A DNA stretch of 64,000 bases from CAVSUZ01 sp963795415 (GTDB lineage Bacteria > Pseudomonadota > Alphaproteobacteria > Acetobacterales > Acetobacteraceae), in NCBI GenBank assembly GCA_963795415.1, contig CAWCHQ010000001.1, forward strand, positions 372,001 to 436,000, given 5' to 3'. Below are positions 17,545 to 25,891 of the stretch, one piece after another. A program made the translations under genes and the position numbers. A model generated the notes under the pieces. The model was not told the DNA's origin and made no database searches. It was given only the letters and a program-made list of their open reading frames with translations. How positions within the stretch are numbered: position 1 is the first letter of the stretch; every line of letters starts with the position of its first letter.

Positions 17545-18630
17545 ATGCGGCTGGTTTTTCTCGGACTTAGCCTTAGTTCTTCGTGGGGAAACGGCCACGC
17601 GACGACGTATCGCGCCTTGCTGAAGGCGCTCGATGCGAATGGCCACGATCTGCTGTTTCTCGAGCGTGAGCAGCCCTGGTACGCAGCCAATCGCGACCTT
17701 CCCGCCCCCGGTTACTGCGAACTTCGGTGTTACGACAGCGTTTCAGAGTTGGACCGCTTCGCCTTTGACATCGCACATGCCGACGCGGTGGTCGTCGGTT
17801 CCTATGTGCCGGACGGGATCGAGGTGATCCGGCGCGCCGCATCGCTGGCGCGACGCCTCGTCTTTTACGACATCGATACGCCTGTGACGATGCGTGCCCT
17901 GCGCCAGGGAGACGCGGCCTATCTGTCGCGGCGACAGGTTCCGGCGTTCGATCTCTACTTGTCCTTCACCGGCGGCCCTGTCCTGCGGGAACTGGAACAC
18001 GAGTGGGGCGCGCGGTGCGCCAGGCCGCTGTATTGCGCCGTCGATCCCGCACTGCACCACCCAACGGCAACGCCGCGCCGGTGGGATCTTGGTTACATCG
18101 GTACCTACAGCCTCGACCGCCAGCCGGCAGTCGAACGTCTGCTGATCGGGCCGGCCCAAAGGCTACCCGGCCACCGCTTTGTCGTTGCTGGGCCGCAGTA
18201 CCCGGCGGATATCGACTGGCCGGAGAATGTGGACCGGATCGACCATCTGGCGCCATCCGATCATGCTGCGTTTTATTCCAGTCTCGGTTGGGCGCTGAAC
18301 GTCACGCGCGAGGACATGGTGCGCGCCGGCTGGAGCCCGAGTGTGCGCTTGTTCGAGGCATCCGCCTGCGGCGTGCCGATCATCTCCGATCGTTGGCGCG
18401 GACTGAATGCATTCTTCAAACCTGGGTACGAAATCCTCGTTGCGGATACGACCGAGGACGTTATCGGCGCGCTTCGGTCCAGGAGGACAGTCCGCGATCG
18501 CATCGGCAACGCCGCCCTGGCGCGCACGCTGGAGCGGCATACCGCGGCGGTACGCGCCCAGGAGCTGGAAACCTATCTTGCCGAGTGCGTCGGCGAGCGC
18601 CTTCCTACGCCTGAGCTCGCCGCCGACTGA
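17545..18630 (+). CDS. CgeB-like glycosyltransferase 3
   Basis: A 361-residue GT-B protein starting MRLVFLGLSLSSSWGNGHAT. It has FYDIDTPVTMRAL in the N-terminal half and SPSVRLFEASACGVPIISD with NAFFKPGYEILVA in the C-terminal half, the CgeB-type donor-binding region. GGAGCGCAGG lies just before the ATG, and the 9-base gap to the previous stop is the only non-overlapping junction in the cassette. The cassette ends here against a convergent gene whose stop abuts this one. No flippase, polymerase or export gene follows. Confidence 0.8.
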   Translation: MRLVFLGLSLSSSWGNGHATTYRALLKALDANGHDLLFLEREQPWYAANRDLPAPGYCELRCYDSVSELDRFAFDIAHADAVVVGSYVPDGIEVIRRAASLARRLVFYDIDTPVTMRALRQGDAAYLSRRQVPAFDLYLSFTGGPVLRELEHEWGARCARPLYCAVDPALHHPTATPRRWDLGYIGTYSLDRQPAVERLLIGPAQRLPGHRFVVAGPQYPADIDWPENVDRIDHLAPSDHAAFYSSLGWALNVTREDMVRAGWSPSVRLFEASACGVPIISDRWRGLNAFFKPGYEILVADTTEDVIGALRSRRTVRDRIGNAALARTLERHTAAVRAQELETYLAECVGERLPTPELAAD

Positions 18631-19830
18631 TCATGCCGGCATCAGTATCCGGTCGCGCAGCCGGTTCCCTTCCCGGTCGCCGAAGAAGATATCGGTTGTA
18701 ATTTCATCGACACTGCGGCAGCCTGTATAGGCCATCGTCTTGTCGAGCTCGGTCCGGATTATGTTGATCGCGTGCGCGACCCCCGCCTGCCCGGCCACCG
18801 CCGCGCCGTAGAGCGTGGCGCGGCCGCAAAGCACGCCCTTCGCGCCGAGCGCTACCGCCTTGGCGATATCCGACCCGCGGCGCACACCGGAATCCAGCAG
18901 CACGGTCCCGCGGTCACCGACGGCGTCGGCAATCTCCGGCAAGGCGTCGATCGATGCGACCGCACTATCCATGTTGCGCCCGCCGTGATTGGAGACGATC
19001 AGCCCGTCTACGCCGTACTCGATCGCCTTGAGCGCATCATCGGTGCGGTTGATGCCCTTAAGCATAAGCACGCCCGGCCACTTATCGCGAAATACCCGGA
19101 TGTCATCCCAGCACAGCGAGTCCTGGCGCATGAATTCGCGTGTCGAAGGGTCGCGCGTGACCGGACGCCGGTAGGGGTCCGGGTAGTTTTCATTCCGCGG
19201 CAGCCCTATCGTCGTCAGATATTTCATCAGCACGCGGAAGAACCAGGCCGGATGCATCGCTACATCCGCGACGAAGCGCGGCGTTGCGTGGAACGGAAGA
19301 AGGAAGCCGTTGCGTGCGTTATACTCCCGGTTCGGAGGGACGATCGTATCGGTGGTGACGATCAGCGCCTCGAACCCGCTGCGGTGCGCCCGGTCGATCA
19401 GCTGGTAGGAAAGGTTGCGGTCCTTCCACACGTAAAGCTGGAACCACAGCCGCCCGCCGGCTTCCTGTGCGATCATTTCCATTGCCGTCAGCGACCCCGT
19501 CGCCGAGGTGAACGGAACTTTCGCCGCAGCAGCTGCTTTGGCCAGTTCCAGTTCGCCGTAATGCCAGCACAGCCCGGCCCCGCCGGTCGCCCCAATCGCC
19601 ATCGGCATGCCGGACGGCTTGCCGAACAGCGTCGTGGTCATGGTGCGACCGGAAACGTCCATCAACGCGCGGTGACGCAGCTTGATTCGCTCGAACGCTG
19701 CCCGGTTGTTGCGCACCGCCACCTCGTCCTCGGTGCCACGATCGATGAATTCGAAAATGCCACGCGGCAGGCGGCGTCTGGCCTCAAGCCGCAGGTCATT
19801 GATATTGTAACAGCGGTCGAGAACGGACAT
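18631..19830 (-). CDS. FMN-dependent alpha-hydroxy-acid dehydrogenase
   Basis: A 399-residue enzyme of the L-lactate dehydrogenase/glycolate oxidase family, which oxidises alpha-hydroxy acids to keto acids. IFEFIDRGTEDE and GATGGAGLCWHYGE form the N-terminal TIM-barrel part. SNHGGRNMDSAVASIDALPE contains the catalytic His and a substrate Arg, and LLDSGVRRGSDIAKA with GRATLYG form the FMN phosphate site. Lactate, mandelate or another hydroxy acid are possible substrates. It lies downstream of the DOPA-dioxygenase-like, acyl-CoA ligase and thiolase genes on the same strand, 25 bases from the nearest, and is probably part of the same operon. Confidence 0.85.
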   Translation of the reverse strand: MSVLDRCYNINDLRLEARRRLPRGIFEFIDRGTEDEVAVRNNRAAFERIKLRHRALMDVSGRTMTTTLFGKPSGMPMAIGATGGAGLCWHYGELELAKAAAAAKVPFTSATGSLTAMEMIAQEAGGRLWFQLYVWKDRNLSYQLIDRAHRSGFEALIVTTDTIVPPNREYNARNGFLLPFHATPRFVADVAMHPAWFFRVLMKYLTTIGLPRNENYPDPYRRPVTRDPSTREFMRQDSLCWDDIRVFRDKWPGVLMLKGINRTDDALKAIEYGVDGLIVSNHGGRNMDSAVASIDALPEIADAVGDRGTVLLDSGVRRGSDIAKAVALGAKGVLCGRATLYGAAVAGQAGVAHAINIIRTELDKTMAYTGCRSVDEITTDIFFGDREGNRLRDRILMPA

Positions 19831-19855
19831 GGCTTACGTTTCCCCGGTCTTCCCT

Positions 19856-20230
19856 TCAATGATCCTGCCGCGTTTCCGGCAACATGGAGGCGTTCAGCGG
19901 CAGCTTGTCGCCGAGCCAAACGGCGTGATGCAGATGGTCGTCCTTGGGGCGGTCGGTTTCGGGATGCACCAGCACCACAAGGCCGCGGCGGTTCAGCATC
20001 AGCCACGGCACGATCCGGTCAAATAATTCGGTACCAAATGCTACCTGGAACATTGCGGTGGGATGCGGCCCGACGGGAACATCATGCATGCGGCCCATGC
20101 GCACCGGAGCAAACCGCTGTTCGATCTCGTTCCGCACCCACATCGCCTGGTCCTTGGTGTGCAACGGATCAAAGTAGATGTGGGCGTGATATGAATCGAT
20201 GGATGCGATATCCTTAGCCTCGTCACTCAT
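19856..20230 (-). CDS. DOPA 4,5-dioxygenase family protein
   Basis: A 124-residue protein. SYHAHIYFD near the N-terminus and LVHPETDRPKDDHLHHAVWLG at the C-terminus are the His-rich metal-site blocks of the small DOPA 4,5-dioxygenase family, which cleave catechol rings extradiol. In bacteria the real substrate is rarely known. Of two closely spaced ATGs, 20230 has the better-placed AAGGAG. The start overlaps the 3' end of the acyl-CoA ligase gene by 8 bases, so it is cotranscribed with it. Confidence 0.8.
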   Translation of the reverse strand: MSDEAKDIASIDSYHAHIYFDPLHTKDQAMWVRNEIEQRFAPVRMGRMHDVPVGPHPTAMFQVAFGTELFDRIVPWLMLNRRGLVVLVHPETDRPKDDHLHHAVWLGDKLPLNASMLPETRQDH

Positions 20231-21746
20231 TGCCATGCTCCTTCAGAATGCGTCTGACGTCGCGCTTGGCTACTTTTCCGTAACCCGATTTCGGCAGCTC
20301 CGGCCAGAAGACGAAGCGCGCCGGCCATTTGTATTTCGCCAGCCGCCCTTCGAGAAACCCAAGCAGCTCCTGCTCTGGCACCGGCCTGTCCGCCACCAGG
20401 ACTGCCACGCCGCACTCACCCCATTTATCGTGTGGCATGGCCACGACGCAGGCTTCCAGGACCGCGGGATGCGTCAGCAGCAGCTCTTCGATTTCGCGCG
20501 GATAGACGTTCGAGCCGCCGGAGATGTACATGTCCGATGCGCGGCCCGTGATAAAGACGAAACCCTGCGTGTCCACATGGCCGAGATCGCCGGTATGAAA
20601 CCAGCCGCCGGCGAAGGCTTTGCGATTGGCCTCCTCGTTTTCGAAATACCCGGTCATGACTGCAGGTCCCCGCACGCAGATCTCGCCAGTTTCACCGGCC
20701 ACAACCGGCCGGTTCTCCACATCCAGGATTGTGATCTCCATGCCGGTGCGCGGATAGCCGCAACTGCCGACGGGCATTTTACCATCGTCGAGGCTGTGCA
20801 GGTGCGCAGGCAGGACGGTGATCGCGCCGGTTACTTCCCCCAGCCCGAAATACTGCACCAGCACCGGCCCAAGCTTCTGCAGGGCGTGCTTCTGATCCGC
20901 GCGGCACATCGGGGCGCCTGCATAGATCACGTAGCGCAGCGACGAATGATCGTAGCGGTCTACCAATTCGTGCCGTGTCAGCATCATCAGGATCGTCGGC
21001 ACGGTGAACATGTTCGTCACACGATGCCGCTGCACGAGCTGCCAGGCTTCCTCGCAGTCCAGCCTGTCGCCGCTGAGCAGCACGCTAGCCGCGCCGCGCG
21101 GCGCCTGGATCAGGGCGTGGATGCCGGCGCCGTGTGATAGCGGCGCCACAACCAGGGAGACGTCCTGGTCGGTGGTGCCGGGGATCAGATCTGCGAGGTG
21201 ATTATTGATGACGAAATGAAGCTGGCCGTGGGTAAGGACGGCAGCCTTGGGGCGGCCTGTGGTTCCGGACGTGTAGAAGAACCAGGCGGGGTGATCGCCG
21301 TCCACTTCGACTGGGCTGTCAAGGCGGTTGCCGTTGCGGGTCAGGGTGTCCCACGAATTAGTTGTAAGGGTGAGCTCGAGCCGAACCTCCGGATTTGCCT
21401 CCCGCGCTGCAACCGCATGGTCCGGAAACGCGGCATCGAAAATATGCACCGCGGCACGCGAGCTTTGCGCCAGATAAGCGACCTCGGGTGGGGTCAGGCG
21501 ATAGTTGATCGGCACCCAGACGCCGCCGGCCATCCAGGTGGCCCACATCGTCTCCAGCATGGCTGCCGAGTTGCGCGAATGAAGCAGAACCCGCTCGCCC
21601 GGCCGCAAACCGGCTTCCTGTAACGCCGCGGCGGCGGCTCGCACCCGGGCAGCCAGTTCGGCCCAGGTGCATGTCTGCGCGCCCCGGATAACCGCCGGCC
21701 GGTCCGGCAAGCGCCGGGCAGTCTGAAGCAGGAGTGGCGCGGACAT
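20223..21746 (-). CDS. Acyl-CoA synthetase (AMP-binding)
   Basis: A 507-residue adenylate-forming ligase that activates a carboxylic acid as its CoA thioester. The P-loop-like FFYTSGTTGRPKAAVLTHG, the YFGLGEVTGA motif (A5), GWFHTGDLGHVD (A7), ITGRASDMYISGGSNVYP (A8) and the C-terminal Lys in KSGYGKVAKRDVR (A10) are all present. The short length and domain order fit medium/long-chain or aromatic acid ligases. It overlaps the DOPA-dioxygenase gene and follows the thiolase by 8 bases, consistent with a beta-oxidation-like or aromatic side-chain degradation pathway. Confidence 0.9.
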   Translation of the reverse strand: MSAPLLLQTARRLPDRPAVIRGAQTCTWAELAARVRAAAAALQEAGLRPGERVLLHSRNSAAMLETMWATWMAGGVWVPINYRLTPPEVAYLAQSSRAAVHIFDAAFPDHAVAAREANPEVRLELTLTTNSWDTLTRNGNRLDSPVEVDGDHPAWFFYTSGTTGRPKAAVLTHGQLHFVINNHLADLIPGTTDQDVSLVVAPLSHGAGIHALIQAPRGAASVLLSGDRLDCEEAWQLVQRHRVTNMFTVPTILMMLTRHELVDRYDHSSLRYVIYAGAPMCRADQKHALQKLGPVLVQYFGLGEVTGAITVLPAHLHSLDDGKMPVGSCGYPRTGMEITILDVENRPVVAGETGEICVRGPAVMTGYFENEEANRKAFAGGWFHTGDLGHVDTQGFVFITGRASDMYISGGSNVYPREIEELLLTHPAVLEACVVAMPHDKWGECGVAVLVADRPVPEQELLGFLEGRLAKYKWPARFVFWPELPKSGYGKVAKRDVRRILKEHGNE

Positions 21747-21754
21747 GGCCTGGA

Positions 21755-22927
21755 TCAGCGCGCAGCCTCGAGGATGGAGACGTAATTGGCGACCGCGGCG
21801 CCGCCCATGTTGAATACGCCGCCCAAGTCAGGCTTGGGCAGCTGCATGCCCTGCGGGGCCTGGCCGGTAAGCTGCATCGCCACGAGCGCGTGCATGGACA
21901 CACCTGTCGCCCCAATGGGGTGGCCCTTGGCCTTGAGCCCGCCCGACGGGTTGACCGGCAGTTTGCCGTCCTTTTGCGTCCAGCCCTCCACCACGGCCCG
22001 GGCGCCCTGGCCGGGCGGCGCCAGTCCCATGGCTTCGTATTCCAGCAGTTCGGCGATGGTGAAGCAGTCGTGCGACTCCACGAAGGACAGATCGCCTAAT
22101 TGCAGCCCCGCGGCGTCGAGTGCTCGCCGCCACGCCTCCGCGGCTCCCTCGAACTGAGTGATGTCGCGTTTGGAGATGGGCAGGTAATCGTTGACCTGCA
22201 CCGCCGCCCGGAAGCGCACGGCCTTGCCCAGACCGCGGGCGGTTTCCTCGTCCGCGAGCACCAGGGCCGCGGCGCCGTCCGATACCAGGGAGCAGTCGGT
22301 GCGCTTCAGCGGCGGGGCGACGTAGGGGTTCTTCTCCGAGACGCGCCGGCAGAAATCGAACCCGAGGTCCTTGCGCATCTGCGCATATGGGTTTGCCACG
22401 CCGTTCTTGTGGTTCTTCGCTGCGATGGCGGCGAGCGCGTCGGATTGGTCGCCGTAACGTTGGAAATACCGCTCGGCAATGCGCCCGAACACGCCGGCGA
22501 ACCCCGCCGGGATATCAGCCTCCTCCTTCCTATAGGACGCCTTGAGAAGAATATCCCCGACTTCGGGGCCGGGGGTGGCGGTCATTTTCTCGACGCCGAT
22601 GACCAGCGCGAAGCGGCCGCGGCCGCTGAGGAGAAAGTCCCGCGCGCCGTGCACGGCGGCGGAACCGGAGGCACACGCATTCTCAAAACGAGTGGAGGGC
22701 TTGAACCGAAGTTCCGGCACGTGCTGCAGCACCAGCGATGACGGGAAGTCCTGGGCCGAGAACCCATTGTTGAACAGGCTGACGAAGCTGGCGTCGACCT
22801 CCGCCGGCGTGATGCCGGCATCGGCGATCGCTGCGCCGGCCACCCGGCCGATCAGGCTTTCGACGTCCGGGTCCTCCAGCTTTCCGAACGGCGAATGCGC
22901 CCAGCCGACGATGCATGCCTCCGGCAT
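21755..22927 (-). CDS. Thiolase family protein (SCP-x-like)
   Basis: A 390-residue thiolase that cleaves or forms beta-ketoacyl-CoA. The nucleophile Cys is in ENACASGSAA. ESHDCFTIAE and GGLKAKGHPIGATG provide the histidine and C-terminal catalytic regions. The pattern resembles SCP-x/non-decarboxylating thiolases that often lack canonical FadA partners. Start ATG 22927 has AGGAAG six bases upstream; a longer in-frame extension is rejected. First gene of the minus-strand operon with the acyl-CoA ligase. Confidence 0.85.
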   Translation of the reverse strand: MPEACIVGWAHSPFGKLEDPDVESLIGRVAGAAIADAGITPAEVDASFVSLFNNGFSAQDFPSSLVLQHVPELRFKPSTRFENACASGSAAVHGARDFLLSGRGRFALVIGVEKMTATPGPEVGDILLKASYRKEEADIPAGFAGVFGRIAERYFQRYGDQSDALAAIAAKNHKNGVANPYAQMRKDLGFDFCRRVSEKNPYVAPPLKRTDCSLVSDGAAALVLADEETARGLGKAVRFRAAVQVNDYLPISKRDITQFEGAAEAWRRALDAAGLQLGDLSFVESHDCFTIAELLEYEAMGLAPPGQGARAVVEGWTQKDGKLPVNPSGGLKAKGHPIGATGVSMHALVAMQLTGQAPQGMQLPKPDLGGVFNMGGAAVANYVSILEAAR

Positions 22928-23046
22928 CTTCCTGTTCTCCCGGTCTATGTTGTGCCGGGAGTTTACGCCTGTGAGGCCGGGCCGGGAACCGCGCCGCCTC
23001 TCGCCCGGCGCATGGGTGCCGCTCGCTGCCTGCGGCTGCGGCGGAC

Positions 23047-23083
23047 AAAAAAGCGGCGCTTCCACCGGGATGGAAGCGCCGCC
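23047..23083 (-). terminator. Rho-independent terminator of the repeat-protein gene
   Basis: GCGGCGCTTCCA at 23053-23064 and its exact complement at 23071-23082 form a 12-bp stem with a 6-base loop. The six A at 23047-23052 give a U tract on the minus-strand transcript. It lies 18 bases past the stop of the gene at 23102-23428, between it and the thiolase gene. Confidence 0.85.
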
Positions 23084-23101
23084 AATTCGGCTGTGGGTGA
23101 G

Positions 23102-23428
23102 TTAGGACAGTTCGCTCGTCCGCCGGTCAGAGCCGCCATCGCCCTCGGCCATCTCCATGGCGCGCCGGTCAGAGCCGCCATCGCCCTCGGCCATCTCCAT
23201 GGCGCGCCGGTCAGAGCCGCCATCGCCCTCGGCCATCTCCATGGCGCGCCGGTCAGAGCCGCCATCGCCCTCGGCCATCTCCATGGCGCGCCGGTCGAAC
23301 CCGCCATTCCCGCCGCCTTCTTCCGCCACCAGGATCGCCGTGCCGTTCGAGATGCGGTGCTCACCGGCCATAACGGGGACTGTCAGCAGTCCCATGATCA
23401 ATGCCGCTGGGATCAACATTCTGTTCAT
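23102..23428 (-). CDS. Small secreted protein with 14-residue tandem repeats
   Basis: A 108-residue protein. A hydrophobic signal peptide (MNRMLIPAALIMGLLTVPVMA) is followed by HRISNGTAILVAEEGGG. Then come near-identical units of GGSDRRAMEMAEGD, encoded by 42-bp DNA repeats. The repeats are both acidic and basic, and are Met- and Gly-rich. Start ATG 23428 has a GGAGG in the correct window; a longer in-frame start at 23491 would bury the signal peptide. A terminator follows immediately. I do not recognise the family. Exported, function unknown. Confidence 0.65.
   Translation of the reverse strand: MNRMLIPAALIMGLLTVPVMAGEHRISNGTAILVAEEGGGNGGFDRRAMEMAEGDGGSDRRAMEMAEGDGGSDRRAMEMAEGDGGSDRRAMEMAEGDGGSDRRTSELS
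23125..23292. repeat. 42-bp perfect tandem repeat, four copies
   Basis: Four identical 42-bp units start at 23125, 23167, 23209 and 23251. A degenerate fifth unit follows from 23293 and a partial one precedes the first. The length is a multiple of three, so copy-number change keeps the protein in frame. Perfect identity implies recent expansion or homogenisation. There are no intervening spacers, so this is not a CRISPR. Confidence 0.95.
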
Positions 23429-23627
23429 CGCCCTGCCTCCTGCCTTATTCCACGCTGAGAGCGCCGACCGCTCCTGTTTCAGAAGCCCCAAGTCCGGGGG
23501 TGGCAGGAATATGTGCTCGAAGCCGGTCCGGGTGCTCTGAAATGTTTCATACGATAGAGCATGGTGCTCTCCGGCCCGTCGCGGCAGGCAGGACGCTTAT
23601 TCCTGATGAAATCAATGGATAGGCAAT

Positions 23628-24689
23628 TCAACCAGCAGGTGCAGTGAACCCTTGCAGTGCGCCCGTGATACGCCGCCCTATGATGACCGCGCCATCGCCC
23701 GCCTGGATGCGCGAGTCCTCTGTGGCTTTCTCTCTTTTTCCGGAAGCGGCACGCTCGATCTCTACGATGAAAAAGTGTGCGCCGGCGGACGCCTCGATCT
23801 CCCGGATGGTCAGGCCAGCCCAGGGACTGCCTTCTTCGGCGACAATGATATCCAGCTCAATTCCCAGGGAGCGTAACTTCTGCTCTCTGGTTCGGGGACC
23901 AGCCGGTCCGGCCGCGTCGGAGAACAGGAGCAACTCCGCAATGCGTTCGGCACCAATATGGGCCGGAAGAACCACCCGGTCGGCGCCGGCCTGAAACAAT
24001 TTGGCTTCGGTTGAGGGTGCTTCCCCCCGGGCAATGATCGCCAGGGCCTTGTTCAGGCTGCGGGCGCTTAGGGTGATGAAGACGTTCGCGGCGTCGTCCG
24101 GCAGGACAGTAACGATCGCCTTGGCGCGCGTAATTCCGGCGTGCAGCAGGCCCCCCTCGTCCGTGGCGTCGCCATGCACAGTCAGGTAGCCGCGCTCCTG
24201 CGCCTCGGCACAGCGGTTCTTGTCCGCCTCTAATATGACGAATGAGGCCTCCGCGCTGTGCAGCGCGCGCGAAAGCTGGCCGCCAATTCGCCCGAAACCG
24301 CAGACGATCACGTGGTCATGGAGCTTTTCGATGCGGCTGATCATCCGCCGGCTACCCAAAATCTCGGAAAACTGCGTTGCGGTTATGAACTGCACCAGTG
24401 CACCTGTCACGAAGATCATGCCGGTGCAGCCGAACAGGATGAGGGCGATCGTTATTTCCCGCAGCTCCGGGGTGTTTATCGGCCGCACTTCGTCATAGCC
24501 TACCGTGAAGGTGGTCAGCACGACCATGTAGAGCGCATCGCCCCAGCTCCAGCCGGACCGCACGTAGGCAACGATGCCCAGCGCCATGACGACGAGCACG
24601 AAGCTGGTGCCGGCCGCCAGGTTGCGCGTTGGTGACGCCAGCGCCTGGTTCATCTGGGGAAGATCTGGTTTCGTGCTGCGTGGTGCCAT
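23628..24689 (-). CDS. Two-TM potassium channel with RCK (TrkA-N) domain
   Basis: A 353-residue inner-membrane protein. TM1 is about residues 28-45 and the pore-filter region is TTFTVGYDEV. TM2 is about 80-100 (ITIALILFGCTGMIFVTGAL). The cytosolic NAD-binding RCK domain then begins HVIVCGFGRIGGQLSRAL, and a C-terminal TrkA-C-like part ends near VIIGRRI. The filter TVGYDEV differs from the usual TVGYGDV. It probably conducts K+ under ligand control. Same strand as the repeat-protein gene but about 200 bases away, so an independent transcript is likely. Confidence 0.85.
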   Translation of the reverse strand: MAPRSTKPDLPQMNQALASPTRNLAAGTSFVLVVMALGIVAYVRSGWSWGDALYMVVLTTFTVGYDEVRPINTPELREITIALILFGCTGMIFVTGALVQFITATQFSEILGSRRMISRIEKLHDHVIVCGFGRIGGQLSRALHSAEASFVILEADKNRCAEAQERGYLTVHGDATDEGGLLHAGITRAKAIVTVLPDDAANVFITLSARSLNKALAIIARGEAPSTEAKLFQAGADRVVLPAHIGAERIAELLLFSDAAGPAGPRTREQKLRSLGIELDIIVAEEGSPWAGLTIREIEASAGAHFFIVEIERAASGKREKATEDSRIQAGDGAVIIGRRITGALQGFTAPAG

Positions 24690-24844
24690 ATGCGGGCAAG
24701 ATAAAGGCGGTGTTGCACCGCCTGCCAGCCCGGAACCTGCCGCACGCGTCCCGGCGAAAAAGAAAACCGGTCCGGATCCTCTCAGGTCAGCGTGCGTTCA
24801 CTACATTCATCCGCCGGACGGATGGGTCGCCATTGGAGATGGGA

Positions 24845-25108
24845 ATGAAGGCACGCACGCTTATTGTGATGACAGCTTTGGCCATGGCCGGCGCCGGCTA
24901 TAGCGCGCCCGCCAGCGCAATCGGCTGCATCACAGGCGGCGCCGCGGGTGCGGCCGCGGGTCATGTGGTGCATCACGGCGTCCTCGGCGCGGTCGGCGGC
25001 TGCATCGCGGGGCACGAGTACCACAAGAAACAGGAGCGCGAGGCCGAGCAGCGGCAGCACGAACAGGAGCAACAAAAGCTGCAGAAAGCGGGAACGCAGC
25101 AGCAGTGA
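24845..25108 (+). CDS. Small exported glycine-zipper-like protein
   Basis: An 87-residue protein. The signal peptide MKARTLIVMTALAMAGAGYS ends around ASAIG. A Gly/Ala stretch with AAGAAAGHVVHHGVLGAVGG follows, resembling glycine-zipper outer-membrane-associated proteins. The tail is very Gln/Glu/His-rich (EQRQHEQEQQKLQ). GGAGATGGG lies directly upstream. An ATG at 24839 is an alternative start. Likely periplasmic or membrane-associated; function unknown. Confidence 0.6.
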   Translation: MKARTLIVMTALAMAGAGYSAPASAIGCITGGAAGAAAGHVVHHGVLGAVGGCIAGHEYHKKQEREAEQRQHEQEQQKLQKAGTQQQ

Positions 25109-25469
25109 CGGCGAGGCCCGCTCGCGACTATTGCCGCTGTTTGAAGTTCGGCGCCGCTATGTCACGCTCGTGCCGGACGGTTTATAAGTCAATCTGCGAG
25201 GATTTAAGTCGATCCGGGCGCTGGAGGATTTCGCGCCGGCGCCCTGCACCCGGAAAGAGCAATTTCATCTTGTTCTTTCGCTTGCTATCCCGGATGCTCA
25301 CGCCGCCGGGTCAGTTGCAGCGCATCCTCGCGCAGGACTTCGGCGGCGCATCGAATCTTCTGTTCGCCGGAAAGCCGCCGGCGGTGCAGATCGAAGCGCT
25401 TTTGCATATGGAAACCAAGAGCGGTTTCAACGCATATGGACTCCGGCTGTTCGATGCCGCAGTCTTCGC
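25109..25469. other. Intergenic region without recognisable gene
   Basis: About 360 bases between the small exported protein and a transposase remnant. One frame is open through the region but has no family resemblance and no good start, so I do not call it. Nothing regulatory is evident. Confidence 0.4.
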
Positions 25470-25775
25470 AAGACGGACTGCAAGGAGCACCGCACGTTCA
25501 GCATCGTCGAGAACCGCCGGGTCGGTGGAGGCCGCGTGGTGCTGACATTATGGCGGGAGTTGCAGCTTGGTTCGGTTCTGGGCGGAACGATTGCCGGCCA
25601 GCCGCAAGCATACGCACTGGAACGATATTCTGCTGGTGCTGGCGGCATATCGGCTGCTTGTTCCACGTAGCGAATGGCGGCTGCACCGCGAGTGGTTCGA
25701 GCGCATGCCTCTGGCCGACTTGCTCGCGGCGACCTCAGCCTTGCCGAGACCCCAAACTCTACGCCTGTCGTGCAT
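25470..25775 (+). pseudogene. Decayed IS1634/IS4-type transposase remnant
   Basis: Fragments in shifting frames match the N-terminal third of another IS1634-type transposase. They are KEHRTFSIVENRRVGGGRVV near 25480, then FWAERLPASRK, and SEWRLHREWFERMPLADLL near 25670. The same block (GSEWRLHRQWYEQTAMNDLL) occurs in the minus-strand remnant at 29 kb. At least one frameshift and the loss of the catalytic domain make it non-functional. It lies about 120 bases from tRNA-Leu. Confidence 0.75.
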
Positions 25776-25891
25776 GACCGGCCGCTCGCAGCGAAGCGCT
25801 GCGTGACCCGGACACTCAGGCGACCAGCGACGTGTCGACTTTCTCTGAGAGTCGACGTCAACAAGGCCGCAGCCCCAACGCCCTGGGCCTA

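Noticed and set aside
18772..20217. Plus-strand 481-residue frame
   Set aside because: It lies antisense to the alpha-hydroxy-acid dehydrogenase and DOPA-dioxygenase genes, with shadow composition and no domain.
23125..23292. CRISPR array
   Set aside because: Units are perfect and contiguous with no spacers, and they encode in-frame 14-residue repeats after a signal peptide.
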